Shown in pieces: positions 1 through 14,300 of a stretch of DNA of 64,000 nucleotides. Every line of letters begins with the position of its first letter. The stretch's first letter is position 1. The notes beneath the pieces are model-generated. The model was not told where the DNA came from, did not search any database, and saw only the letters and a list, made by a program, of their open reading frames with translations. Origin of the DNA: Trissonchulus latispiculum (lineage: Eukaryota > Nematoda > Enoplea > Enoplida > Ironidae); contig JASAND010019825.1 in NCBI GenBank assembly GCA_030248195.1, positions 1-64,000 of the forward strand. The letters are read 5' to 3'. The translations under genes and the position numbers were made by a program.

Positions 1-3000
1 ATGACGCACATGTGCGTCATGGCGTTTTCGCATGACGCACATGTGCGTCATGGCGGCGAGACCGCATGACGCACATGTGCGTCATGGCATTTTCCGCATG
101 ACGCACATGTGCGTCATGGCGTTTTCCGCATGACGCACATGTGCGTCATGCATTTTCCGCATGACGCACATTAGCGTCATGGCATTTTACGCATGACCCA
201 CATTAGCGCCATGGCATTTTTTCCGCATGACGCACATTTGCGTGCGACATTGGCGACATTTCCGACATGACGCACATTTGCGTCATGGCATTTGGCGACA
301 TTGCGTCATGCGCATTTTACGACATTTGCGACATTTGGAGACATGGCATTTTCGCAGAGACCGCATGACGCACATGTGCGCCATGGCATTTTCGCAGAGA
401 CCGCATGACGCACATGTGCGTCATGGCATTTTCCGCATGACGCACATGTGCGTCATGGCGTTTTCCGCATGACGCACATGTGCGTCATGGCGTTTTCCGC
501 ATGACACACATGTGCGTTATGGCGTTTTTCGCATGACGCACATGTGCGTCATGGCATTTTCCGCATGACGCACATGTGCGTCATGGCATTTTCGCAGAGA
601 CCGCATGAGGCACATGTGCGTTATGGCATTTTCCGCATGACGCACATGTGCGTCATGGCGTTTTCCGCATGACGCACATGTGCGTCATGGCGTTTTTCGC
701 ATGACGCACATGTGCGTCATGGCATTTTTCGCATGACGCACATGTGCGTCATGGCATTTTCCGCATGACGCACATGTGCGTCATAGAATTTTACGCATGA
801 CGCACATGTGCGTCATGGTATTTTACGCATGGTGCACATGTGCGTCATGGAAATTTGCGCACGACGCACATGTGTGTCACGGTATTTTCGCATGACGCAC
901 ATGTGCGTCATGAAGATAGCCTGCATGACGCACATGTGCGTCATGGGAGTTTCCACATGACGCACATGTGCGTCATGGCTTGGATTTTCAACGCATGACG
1001 CACATGGAGTTTTTCCGCATGACCCACATGTGCGTCATGGCATTTACGCAGAGCCCGCATGACGCACATGTGCGTCATGGCATTTTCGCAGAGACCGCAT
1101 GACGCACATGTGCGTCATGGCATTTTCGAGAGCCGCATGACGCACATGTGCGTCATGACATTTTCCGCATGACGCACATGTGCGTCATGGCATTTTCCAC
1201 ATGACGCACATGTGCGTCATGGTATTTTCCGCATGACGCACATGTGCGTCATGGCATTTTCGCAGATTTCCGCATGACGCACATGTGCGTCATGGCATTT
1301 TCGCAGAGACCGCATGACGCACATGTGCGTCATGGCATTTTCGCAGAGACCGCATGACGCACATGTGCGTCATGGCATTTTCGCAGAGACCGCATGACGC
1401 ACATGTGCGTCATGGCATTTTCCGCATGACGCACATGTGCGTCATGGCGTTTTCCGCATGACGCACATGTGCGTCATGTCATTTCACGCATGACGCACAT
1501 GTGCGTCATGGCATTTTCCGCATGACGCACATGTGCGTCATGGCATTTTCCGCATGACGCACATGTGCGTCATGGCATTTTCGCAGACCGCATGACGCAC
1601 ATGTGCGTCATGGCATTTTCCGCATGACGCAGAGACCGCATGACGCACATTTTTGCGACATTTTGCGACATGACAGCGGGGGGGGGTTGCGACATTTGGC
1701 GACATTTGGCGACATTTGGCGACATTTTTGCGAGATTTTGCGACATTTTGCGACATTCGGCAACATTTTGGCGGACATTTGGCGACATTCCGGATTTGGC
1801 GGATCCGCAAAAATATTCGGATTTGGCGACAATTTGCGAGAGTTGGCGACATTTGACGGCATTGGCATGTTGGCGACATTTGGCGACATGACGACATTTG
1901 GCGACATTTGGCGACATTTACGACATTTGGCACATGTGCGTCATGGCATTTTCGCAGAGACCGAATGACGCACATGTGCGTCATGGCATTTTCCCCATGA
2001 CGCACATGTGCGTCATCATGCGTCATGCATGACGCACATGTGCGTCATGGCATTTTCCGCATGACGCACATGTGCATCATGGCATTTTTCCGCACGACGC
2101 ACATGTGCGTCAAGGCATTTGCCGCAAGACGCCCCCGAGCGTCATGGCATTTTCGCAGAGACCGCATGACGCACATGTGCGTCATGGCATTTTCCGCATG
2201 ACGCACATGTGCGTCATGGCGACATTTTCCCGCATGACGCACATGTGCGTCATGGCGTTTTCGCATGACGCACATGTGCGTCATGAGGGCATTCCGGCAT
2301 GACGCACATGTGCGTCATGGCATTTTCGCATGACGCACATGTGCGTCATGGCATTTTCCGCATGACGCACATTTGTGCGTCATTTTGCGACATTTTGCGA
2401 CATTTGGCGACATTTGGCGACATTTGGCGACATTTTTGCGACATTTGGCGACATTTTGCGACATCGGATTTGGCGATCCGCAATATTCGGTTTGGCGACA
2501 TGCGTGACGGCATTTGGCGGTATTTGGCGACATTGTGCGGCATTTTCGCAGAGACCGCATGACGCACATGTGCGTCATGGCATTTTCGCAGAGACCGCAT
2601 GACGCACATGTGCGTCATGGCATTTTCGCAGAGACCGCATGACGCACATGTGCGTCATGGCGTTTTCCGCATGACGCACATGTGCGTCATGGCGTTTTCC
2701 GCATGACGCACATGTGCGTCATGGCATTTTCGCAGAGACCGCATGACGCACATGTGCGTCATGGCATTTTCGCAGAGCCGCATGACGCACATGTGCGTCA
2801 TGGCGTTTTCCGCATGACGCACATGTGCGTCAGAGCATTTTCCGCATGACGCACATGTGCGTCATGGCATTTTCCGCATGACGCACATGTGCGTCATGGC
2901 ATTTTCCGCATGACGCACATGTGCGTCATGGCATTTTCGCAGAGACCGCATGACGCACATTTTTGCGACATTTTGCGACATTTTGCGACATTTGGCGACA

Positions 3001-6000
3001 TTTGGCGACATATGGCGACATATGGATTAGGCGACAATTTGCGACAGTTGGCGACATTTGGCGACATTTGGCGACATTTGGCGACATTTTTGCGAGACTT
3101 TGCGACATTTTGCGACATTCGGCAACATTTGGCGACATTTGGCGACATTCGGATTTGGCGGATCCGCAAAAATATTCGGATTTGGCGACAATTTGCGAGA
3201 GTTGGCGACATTTGACGGCATTTGGCGGCATTTGGCGACATTTGGCGACATTTGACGACATTTGGCGACATTTGGCGACATTTTGCGACATTTGGCGACA
3301 TTTGGCGACATGGCATATTCGCAGAGACCGCATGACGCACATGTGCGTCATGGCATTTTCGCAGAGACCGCATGACGCACATGTGCGTCATGGCATTTTC
3401 CGCATGACGCACATGTGCGTCATGGCGTTTTCCGCATGACGCACAGGTGCGTCATGGCGTTTTCCGCATGACGCACATGTGCATCATGACATTTTCCGCA
3501 TGACGCACATGTGCGTCGCATGAGCATGTGTCGGCATGTGGTCCATGACGCAGTGCGTCATGGCGTTTTCCGCATGACGCACATGTGCGTCATGGCGTTT
3601 TCCGCATGACGCACATGTGCGTCATGGCATTTTCCGCATGACGCACATGTGCGTCATGGCATTTTTCGCATGACGCACATGTGCGTCATGGCGTTTTCCG
3701 CACGACGCACATGTGCGTCATGGCATTTTCCGCATGACGCACATGTGCGTCATGGCATGTGCGCAGAGACCGCAGGACGCACCTGTGCGTCATGGCATTG
3801 TCCGCATGACGCACATGTGCGTCATGGCGTTTTCCGCATGACGCACATGTGCGTCATGGCATTTTCCGCATGACGCACATGTGCGTCATGGCATTTTCCG
3901 CATGACGCACATGTGCGTCATGGCATTTTCATGAGACGCGCATGACGCACATGCTCATGTCCGAGACCGCATGACGCACATGTGCGTCATGGCATTTTCC
4001 GCATGACGCACATGTGCGTCATGGCATTTCGCACCGACGCACATGTGCATCATGACGCACTGTGCGTTCGCAGAGACCGCATGACGCACTTGTGCGTCAT
4101 GGCGTTTTCGGCATGACGCACATGTGCGTCATGGCATTTTCGCATGACGCACATGTGCGGCATGGCATTTTCCGCATGACGCACATGTGCGTCATGGCAT
4201 TTTCGCAGAGACCGCATGACGCACATGTGCGTCATGGTATTTTCGCAGAGACCGCATGACGCACATGTGCGTCATGGCATTTTTCGCATGACGCACATGT
4301 GCGTCATGGCATTTTCCGCATGACTCACATGTGCGTCATGGCATTTTCCGCATGACGCACATGTGCGTCATGGCATTTTTCCGCATGACGCACATGTGCG
4401 TCATGGCATTTTCAAACCGCATGACGGACATGTGCGTCATGGCATTTTAGCAGTGACCGCATGACGCACATGTGCGGCATGGCATTTTCCGAATGACTCA
4501 CATCTGCGTAATGGCAGATTAGAATAGACCGCAAGACGCACATGGGCATCATTGAATTTTCGCCGAGACCGCTGGACGCAGATGTGCGTCATGGCTGGTT
4601 CCGCATGACGAACATGTGCGACATGGCATTTTCGCAGAGCCCGCAGGACGCACATGTGCATCATTGTATTTTCGCAGAGACCGCATGACGCACATGTGCG
4701 TCATGGCGTTTTCCGCATGACGCACATGTGCGTCATGGCATTTTTCGCATGACGCACATGTGCGTCATGGCATTTTCCGCATGACGCACATGTGCGTCAT
4801 GGCATTTTTCGCATGACGCACATGTGCGTCATGGCGTTTTCCGCATGACGGACATGTGCGTCATGGCATTTTCGCAGTGACCGCATGACGCACATTTGTG
4901 CGACATTTTGCGACATTTTGCGACATGTGCGCAGCATTTGGCGACATATGGCGCACATATGATTAGGCGACAATTTGCGACATTTGGCGACATTTGGCGA
5001 CATTTGGCGACATTTGGCGACATTTTTGCGACATTTTGCGACATTTTGCGACATTCGGCAACATTTGGCGACATTTGGCGACATTCGGATTTGGCGGATC
5101 CGCAAAAATATTCGGATTTGGCGACAATTTGTGAGAGTTGGCGACATTTGACGGCATTTGGCGGCATTTGGCGACATTTGGCGACATTTGACGACATTTG
5201 GCGACATTTGACGACATTTGGCGACATTTTTGCGACATTTGCGCGACATTTGGCAGACCTTTGGCGTCATGGCATTTTCGCAGAGACCGCATGACGCACA
5301 TGTGCGTCATGGCATTTTCGCAGAGACAGCATGACGCACATGTGCGTCATGGTATTTTCGCATGACGCACATGTGCGTCATGGCATTTCCGCATGACGCA
5401 CATGTGCGTCATGGCATTTTCCGCATGACGCACATGTGCGTCATGGCATTTGCGCAGAGACCGCATGACGCACATGTGCGTCATGGCGTTTTCCGCATGA
5501 CGCACATGTGCGTCATGGCGTTTTCCGCATGACGCACATGTGCGTCATGGCATTTTTCGCATGACGCACATGTGCGTCATGGCATTTTCCGCATGACGCA
5601 CATGTGCGTCATGGCATTTTTCGCATGACGCACATGTGCGTCATGGCATTTTCGCAGAGACCGCATGACGCACATGTGCGTCATGGCGTTTTCCGCATGA
5701 CGGACATGTGCGTCATGGCATTTGCCGCATGACGCACATGTGCGTCATGGCAGATTCCGCATGACGCACATGTGCGTCATGGCATTTTCCGCATGACGCA
5801 CATGTGCGTCATGGCATTTTCGCAGAGACCGCATGACGCACATGTGCATCATTGTATTTTCGCAGAGACCGCATGACGCACATGTGCGTCATGGCGTTTT
5901 CCGCATGACGCACATGTGCGTCATGGCATTTTTCGCATGACGCACATGTGCGTCATTGTATTTTCGCAGAGACCGCATGACGCACATGTGCGTCATGGCG

Positions 6001-7334
6001 TTTTCCGCATGACGCACATGTGCGTCATGGCATTTTTCGCATGACGCACATGTGCGTCATGGCATTTTCCGCATGACGCACATGTGCGTCATGGCATTTT
6101 TCGCATGACGCACATGTGCGTCATGGCGTTTTCCGCATGACGGACATGTGCGTCATGGCATTTTCGCAGTGACCGCATGACGCACATGTGCGTCATGGCA
6201 TTTTCCGCATGACGCACATGTGCGTCATGGCATTTTCGCAGTGACCGCATGACGCACATTTTTTCGACAATTTGCGACAGTTGGCGACATTTGGCGACAT
6301 TTGGCGACATTTGGCGACATTTTTGCGACATTTTGCGACATTTTGCGACATTCGGCAACATTTGGCGACATTTGGCGACATTCGGATTTGGCGGATCCGC
6401 AAAAATATTCGGATTTGGCGACAATTTGCGAGAGTTGGCGACATTTGACGGCATTTGGCGGCATTTGGCGACATTTGGCGACATTTGACGACAGGGCGCA
6501 TGGCGACATGTGGCGTCATCTTTGCGACATTTTGCGACATTTTGCGCATGGCGCACATTGCGTCATGGCATTTTGCGCATGACGCACATGTGCGTCATTG
6601 CATTTTCGCAGAGACCGCATGACGCACATGTGCGTCATGGTGTTTTCGGGAACCGCATGACGCACATGTGCGTCATGGCATTTACCGCATGACGCACATG
6701 TGCGTCATGGCATTTTCGCAGAGACCGCATGACGCACATGTGCGTCATGGCATTTTTGCAGAGACCGCATGACGCACATGTGCGTCATGGCGTTTTCCGC
6801 ATGACGCACATGTGCGTCATGGGCCGCATGACGCACATGTGCGTCATGGCATTTTTCGCATGACGCACATGTGCGTCATGGCTTTTTCCGCATGTCGCAC
6901 ATGTGCGTCAATGGCTGCATGACGCACATGTGCGTCATGGCATTCGTCCCGCATGACGCACATGTGCGTCATGGTATTTTCGCAGAGACCGCATGACGCA
7001 CATGTGCGTCATGGCGTTTTCCGCATGACGGACATGTGCGTCATGGCATTTTCGCAGAGACCGCATGACGCACATGTGTGTCATGGCATTTTCGCAGAGA
7101 CAGCATGACGCACATGTGCGTCATGGCATTTTCCGCATGACGCACATTTTTGCGACAATTTGCGACAGTTGGCGACATTTGGCGACATTTGGCGACATTT
7201 GGCGACATTTTTGCGACATTTTGCGACATTTTGCGACATTCGGCAACATTTGGCGACATTTGGCGACATTCGGATTTGGCGGATCCGCAAAAATATTCGG
7301 ATTTGGCGACAATTTGCGAGAGTTGGCGACATTT
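1..7334 (+). repeat. palindromic satellite array, forward orientation
   Basis: Near-continuous array of the 20-bp self-complementary core ATGACGCACATGTGCGTCAT. Cores are separated mainly by a 12-bp spacer (GGCATTTTCCGC or GGCGTTTTCCGC) or a 20-bp spacer (GGCATTTTCGCAGAGACCGC), giving 32- and 40-bp units. The core is symmetric, so orientation is set by the spacer, which here reads GGCATTTT left to right. Six GACATTTGGC-type modules interrupt it at about 1,651-1,930, 2,369-2,545, 2,958-3,312, 4,889-5,262, 6,258-6,550 and 7,145-7,334. The core holds TGACGCA/TGCGTCA arms and a central CACATGTG E-box-like octamer. Six-frame ORFs here, translating to strings such as MTHMCVMAFS, are repeat artefacts. 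The array runs off the left edge and ends inside the last module, directly against single-copy DNA. Confidence 0.97.
2958..3312 (+). repeat. GACATTTGGC module (representative full copy, forward)
   Basis: This block of degenerate 11-mers (GACATTTGGC/GACATTTTGC) contains no palindromic 20-mers. At its centre is a conserved core of about 70 bp with GGATTTGGC, the 10-bp palindrome GCGGATCCGC, an A-rich stretch, a second GGATTTGGC and GCGAGAGTTGGC. The same core recurs in most of the 26 modules, while the number of flanking 11-mers varies. This copy and its flanks match 17,412-17,930 in reverse complement almost perfectly. Confidence 0.9.
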
Positions 7335-8194
7335 AAAGCACGAAATGACCAAAATTATGCATATGTGAAAAATACACGTATTAGTAGAACCGTAAATTAT
7401 TTGGAATTAAGTAGCTAATATGAAAATACAGTGACTTTCCAAAAGTAACTCATGGGAAAGAGGAGTTACCCTCCTTTGGAATGTATAGTCAAACGAGTGT
7501 GTTAATATAGATTAAGATGACAAGAAAATAAAATGAACTTTCAAATAAAATATTAATAAATTTAAGTTAAACCATGCCAAGCTAAGGTTTATCAGGCCTT
7601 CGCTCGACAAGGCAAACAGCCTATGATAATTAATGATCATAATAATAAAGTTACTATAGAAAGACACACCGTTAGGGTGAGGTCCTAGGGGAAGAAAACA
7701 CCACCCTCCCACGGTAAAAATTCGTATTTTCATATGATGATGCCATCACTTAACTCAATAACCTATTCTATTACTACGGTATTTGCTAGAATAATTTTTG
7801 GCAAAAAGAGAAGGGGGGGGGGTTATTCGTGTTTAATTTGTGATTGTTACTGGCAAGCAGTATATGTTTATTCCATGTATATGCCGTATTTATCATTTGT
7901 TTTTGTATTTTTTCTACTACATTTATATACGTATTTTGGCTAGTATAGTTTTTTAGTTGTGACTTGCAGTCTGAAGATCGTCTGTTGTATATATTTGTAG
8001 CAGATTGCTCGTACTATGTATGCTTGAGAGCTCGGCACGTACCAGTCGCCGACAGTGATCCTCTCGGGAGTTCGGATGGCGAGCTGGGGAGATGTAACGG
8101 ATTAAGGTTGACGGTCAACCTTTCCGTTGTTTGATATTTCTAGGCTAGCTACCGTGCTTAGTTATCTCTCAAGGGGCTGGGTTTATGTTGCAAG

Positions 8195-8262
8195 TCACGT
8201 AGCTCCCCCAACGTGTACGTTTGGGATTGGTGGTTCCCCTCGCTAAACGGGGAGCTACGTGA
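8195..8262. repeat. 14-bp perfect stem-loop in the island
   Basis: TCACGTAGCTCCCC at 8,195-8,208 is the exact reverse complement of GGGGAGCTACGTGA at 8,249-8,262, with a 40-nt loop. It sits near the middle of the single-copy island. I cannot assign a function. A transposon-end or extrusion-prone hairpin is possible. Confidence 0.75.
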
Positions 8263-8338
8263 TTGGGGGCAAATTACTAGGGGGCGCTCGTGAGGTCAAC
8301 CCAACACCGCTTCCCCTTCAGTCTTGTCGGGCGGGAAA

Positions 8339-8355
8339 GGGGGGGGGGGGGGGGG
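8339..8355 (+). repeat. poly-G tract
   Basis: Uninterrupted run of 17 G. It is a likely polymerase-slippage and assembly-error site and a possible G-quadruplex component. Confidence 0.9.
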
Positions 8356-11300
8356 TTTGTATATCTGAGGGCCCGGCCCATAACTATATTTTATTATTCA
8401 TTATAATAATATTGTTGTTTTTTATTATCTGTTGCTACTTTATTTAATTAGGCGTGAGTCTACTGAGCTCCTGCTAGGTAGGTAGGTCCTGTTCGAATCC
8501 AATAACAGTGAGAGTGAGGAGGAATCTCTTCACTTAGGGCAGGTTTCTACCCGATTTACATCTGGCGAGGCTGTCCCGACCGTCTCCTGTAGTCGGTTCG
8601 TTGTCTATTTGTGTACGGTCTCCGCATCCGTCAGGCTTCGGGTGTGGTAACGGTGCTTGTACGTAGATTCTGGTACTAGCCCCGCTACAATGCGGTCTCT
8701 GCGAAAATACCATGATGCACATGTGCGTCATGCGGTTTCTGCGAAAATGCCGCCAAATGTCGCCAAATACCGCCAAATGCCGTCAAATGTCGCCAACTCT
8801 CGCAAATTGTCGCCAAATCCGAATATTTTTGCGGATCCGCCAAATCCGAATGTCGCCAAATGTCGCCAAATGTTGCCGAATGTCGCAAAATGTCGCAAAA
8901 TGTCGCAAAAATGTCGCAAAATGTCGCCAAAATGTGCGTCATGCGGAAAATGCCATGACGCACATGTGCGTCATGCGAAAAATGCCATGACGCACATGTG
9001 CGTCATGCCGAGAACGCCATGACGCACATGTGCGTCATGCGGAAAACGCCATGACGCACATGTGCGTCATGCGGAAAACGCCATCCATATGTCGCCATAT
9101 GTCGCCAAATGTCGCCAAATGTCGCAAAATGTCGCAAAATGTCGCAAAAATGTGCGTCATGCGGTTTCTGCGAAAATGCCATGACGCACATGTGCGTCAT
9201 GCGGTCTCTGCGAAAATACCATGATGCACATGTGCGTCATGCTGTCTCTGCGAAAATGCCATGACGCACATGTGCGTCATGCGGTCTCTGCGAAAATGCC
9301 ATGACGCCAAATGTCGCCAAATGTCGCAAAATGTCGCAAAATGTCGCAAAGATGTCGCCAAATGTCGCCAAATGTCGCCAACTGTCGTCAAATGTCGCCA
9401 AATGTCGCCAAATGCCGCCAAATGCCGTCAAATGTCGCCAACTCTCGCAAATTGTCGCCAAATCCGAATATTTTTGCGGATCCGCCAAATCCGAATGTCG
9501 CCAAATGTCGCCAAATGTTGCCGAATGTCGCAAAATGTCGCAAAATGTCGCAAAAATGTCGCCAAATTTCGCCAAATGTCGCCAAATGTCGCAAAATGTC
9601 GCAAAATGTCGCAAAAATGTGCGTCATGCGGAAAATGCCATGACGCACATGTGCGTCATGCGGTCTCTGCGAAAATGCCATGACGCACATGTGCGTCATG
9701 CGGAAAATGCCATGACGCACATGTGCGTCATGCGAAAAATACCATGACGCACATGTGCGTCATGCGGAAAACGAAATGACGCACATGTGCGTCATGCGGA
9801 AAACGCCATGACGCACATGTGCGTCATGCGGCCTGACGCACATGTGCTCCATGCGGAAAATGCCATGACGAACATGTGCGTCAGGCGGAAAACGACACGA
9901 CGCAAATGTGCCTCATGCGGAAAACGCCATGACGCACATGTGCGTCATGCGGAAAATGCCATGACGCACATGTGCGTCATGCGGTCTCTGCGAAAATGAT
10001 ATGACGCACATGTGCGTCATGCGGTTTCTGCGAAAATGCCATGACGCACATGTGCGTCATGCGGAAAATGCCATGACGCACATGTGCGTCATGCGGAAAA
10101 TGTCGCCAAATGTCGCCAAATGTCGCCAAATGTCGTCAAATGTCGCCAAATGTCGCCAAATGCAGCCAAATGCCGTCAAATGTCGCCAACTCTCGCAAAT
10201 TGCCGCCAAATCCGAATATTTTTGCGGATCCGCCAAATCCGAATGTCGCCAAATGTCGCCAAATGTCGCAAAATGTCGCAAAAATGTCGCCAAATGTCGC
10301 CAAATGTCGCCAAATGTCGCCAACTGTCGCAAATTGTCGCCAAATCCATATGTCGCCAATCGCCAATTGCCATGACGCACATGTGCAAAATTCGCGAAAA
10401 ATGTGCGTCATGCGGAAAATGCCATGAGCACATGTGCGTCATGTGCGAAAATGCCATGACGCACATGTGCGTCATGCGGAATCTGCCATTCCCCACATGT
10501 GCGTCATGCGGAAAATGCCATGACGCACATGTGCGTCATGCGGAAAATGCCATGACGCACATGTGCGTCATGCGGTCTCTGCGAAAATACCATGATGCAC
10601 ATGTGCGTCATGCGGTCTCTGCGAAAATGCCATGACGCACATGTGCGTCATGCGGAAAACGCCATGACGCACATGTGCGTCATGCGGAAAACGCCATGAC
10701 GCACATGTGCGTCATGCGGTCTCTGCGCAAATGCCATGACGCACATGTGCGTCATGCGGTCTCTGCGAAAATACCATGATGCACATGTGCGTCATGCGGT
10801 TTCTGCGAAAATGCCATGACGCACATGTCGCCAAATACCGCCAAATGCCGTCAAATGTCGCCAACTGTCGCCAAATCCGATGTCGCCAAAAATGTCGCCA
10901 AATGTCGCATAATGTCGCAAAATGTCGCAAAATGTCGCAAAATTTCGCAAAATGTCGCAAAAATGTGCGTCATGCGGAAAATGCCATGCCGCACATGTGC
11001 GTCATGCGGAAAATGCCATGACGCACAAGTGCGTCATGCGGAAAATGACATGACGCACATGTGCGTCATGCGGAAAACGCCATGACGCACATGCGCGACA
11101 TCCGGAAAATGCCAAGACGCACATGTGCGTCATGCGGTATCTGCGAAAATGCCATGACGCACATGTGCGTCATGCGGAAAATGCCATGACGCACATGTGC
11201 GTCATGCGGAAAATGCCATGACGCACATGTGCGTCATGCGGAAAACGCCATGACGCACATGTGCGTAATGCGGAAAATGCCATGACGCACATGTGCGTCA

Positions 11301-14300
11301 TGCGGAAAATGCCATGACGCACATGTGCCTCATGCGGTCTCTGCGAAAATGCCATGACGCCAAATGTCGCCAAATGTCGCCAAATGTCGCCAAATGTCGC
11401 CAAATGTCGCCAACTGTCGCAGATTGTCGCCAAATCCATATGTCGCAAAAATGTCGCCAAATGCCGCCAAATGTCGCCAAATGTGCGTCTCTCGCAAATG
11501 CGCCAAATGCCGAATATTTGCGGATCCGCCAAATCCGAATGTCGCCAAATGTCGCCAAATGTTGCCGAATGTCGCAAAATGTCGCAAAATGTTGCAAAAA
11601 TGTCGCCAAATGTCGCCAAATGTCGCCAAATGTCGCCAACTGTCGCAAATTGTCGCCAAATCCATATGTCGCCATGCGAAAATGTCGCAAAATGTCGCAA
11701 AATGTCGCAAAAATGTGCGTCATGCGAAATGCATGACGCACATGTGCGTATGGAAAACATGACGCACATGTGCGTCATGCGGAAAATGCCATGAGCACAT
11801 GTGCGTCATGCGGGCGAAAACGCCATGACGCACATGTGCGTCATGCGGAAAATGCCATGACGCACATGTGCGTCATGCGAAATGCCATGACGCACATGGC
11901 GTAGATGACGCACATGTGGTCATGGAAAATGCCATGACGACAGTGCGTCATGGGAAAATGCCATGAGCACATGTGCGTCATGCGGAAAATGCCATGACGC
12001 ACATGTGCGTCATGCGGTCTCTGCGAAAATGCCATGACGCACATGTGCGTCATGCCGAAAATGCCATGACGCACATGTGCGTCATGCGGAAAATGCCATG
12101 ACGCACATGTGCGTCATGCGGGTCTCTGCGAAAATGCCATGACGCACATGTGCGTCGATGCCATGACGCACAGTGCGTCATGCGGAAAATGCCATGACGC
12201 ACATGTGCGTCATGCGGAAAATGCCATGACGCACATGTGCGTCATGCGGAAAATGCCATGACGCACATGTGCGTCATGCGGTCATGCGAAAATGCCATGA
12301 CGCACATGTGCGTCATGGTCTCTGCGAAAATGCCATGACGCACATGTGCGTCATGCGGTCTCGGAAAATGCCATGACGCCATGACGCATGTGCGTCATGC
12401 GGAAATGCCATGACGCACATGTGCGTCATGCGGAAAACGCCATGACGCACATGTGCGCATGTGCGAAAATGCCATGACGCACATGTGCGTCATGTCGAAA
12501 TGCATGCGCATGTGGCAAATCGCCATGACGCACATGTGCGTCATGCTTGCCATGAGCCATGTCGCCAAATGTCACCAAATGTCGTAAAATGTCGCCAAAT
12601 GTCGCCAAATGTCGCAAATGTCGCCAAATGTCGCAAATGTCGCAAAATGTCGCAAAATGTCGCAAAAATGTGCGTCATGCGGTCTCTGCGAAAATGCCAT
12701 GACGCACATGTGCGTCATGCGGAAAATGCCATGACGCACATGTGCGTCATGCGAAAATGCCATGACGCACATGTGCGTCATGTGGAAAATGCCATGACGC
12801 ACATGTGCGTCATGTGAAAAATACCATGACGCACATGTGCGTCATGCGGAAAACGCCAAGGCGCACATGTGCGTCATGCGGAAAACGCCATGACGCACAT
12901 GTGCGTCATGCGGAAAACGCCATGACGCACATGTGCGTCATGCGGAAAATGCCATGACGCACATGTGCGTCATGCGGTCTCTGCGAAAATGCCATGACGC
13001 ACATGTGCGTCATGCGGAAAATGTCATGACGCACATGTGCGTCATGCGGAAAATGCCATGATGCACATGTGCGTCATGCGGAAAACGCCATGACGCACAT
13101 GTGCGTCATGCGGAAAACGCCATGACGCACATGTGCGTCATGCGGAAAATGCCATGACGCACATGTGCGTCATGCGGTCTCTGCGAAAATGCCATGACGC
13201 ACATGTGCGTCATGCGGTCTCTGCGAAAATGCCATGACGCACATGTGCGTCATGCGGAAAACGCCATGACGCACATGTGCGTCATGCGGAAAACGCCATG
13301 ACGCACATGTGCGTCATGCGGAAAATGCCATGACGCACATGTGCGTCATGCGGTCTCTGCGAAAATGCCATGACGCACATGTGCGTCATGCGGAAAATGC
13401 CATGACGCACATGTGCGTCATGCGGAAAATGCCATGACGCACATGTGCGTCATGCGGAAAATGCCATGACGCACATGTGCGTCATGCGGAAAATGCCATG
13501 ACGCACATGTGCGTCATGCGGAAAATGCCATGACGCACATGTGCGTCATCCGGAAAATGCCATGACGCACATGTGCGTCATGCGGAAAATGCCATGACGC
13601 ACATGTGCGTCATGCGGAAAATGCCATGACGCACATGTGCGTCATGCGGAAAATGCCATGACGCACAAGTGCGTCATGCGAAAACGCCATGACGCACTTG
13701 TGCGTCCTGCGGAAAACGCCATGACGCACATGTGCGTCATGCGGAAAACGCCATGACGCACATGTGCGTCATGCCTGGAAAATGCCATGACGCACATGTG
13801 CGTCATGTGCGCTGTGCGATCATGCGGAAAATGCCATGACGCACATGTGCGTCATGCGGAAAATGCCATGACGCACATGTGCGTCATGCGGAAAATGCCA
13901 TGATGCACATGTGCGTCATGCGGAAAACGCCATGACGCACATGTGCGTCATGCGGAAAACGCCATAACGCACATGTGCGTCATGCGGAAAATGCCATGAC
14001 GCACATGTGCGTCATGCGGTCTCTGCGAAAATGCCATGACGCACATGTGCGTCATGCGTTCTCTGCGAAAATGCCATGTCTCCAAATGTCATGTCGCCAA
14101 ATGTCGTAAAATGTCGCCAAATGTCGCCAAATGTCGTCAAATGTCGCCAAATGTCGCCAAATGTCGCAAAATGTCGTCAAATGTCGCCACGGCGCCGGCC
14201 AGTCGCAGAAATGTGCCAATGTCGCAATGTCGCAAATGTCGCCAAATGCGCCAAATGTGTCGCAAAATGTCGCAAAAATGTGCGTCATGCGGTCTCTGCG

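Larger units (their letters stand above)
7335..8690. other. single-copy island between oppositely oriented arrays
   Basis: AT-rich, non-repetitive DNA of about 1.36 kb. It begins abruptly after a truncated GACATTTGGC module and ends where the reverse array starts with TGCGGTCTCTGCG. I see no convincing gene. The longest ORF (7,734-7,943 plus, 69 codons) is hydrophobic and AT-rich with no recognisable motif. The island holds a perfect 14-bp hairpin (8,195-8,262), a 17-G run (8,339-8,355) and a second G-run near 7,814. It marks the switch point of satellite orientation. Confidence 0.85.

Noticed and set aside
8470..8520. tRNA-like B-box (TGTTCGAATCC) in island 1
   Set aside because: No cloverleaf, acceptor stem or A-box at the right spacing could be drawn. 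It may be an old SINE trace, but I cannot support it.
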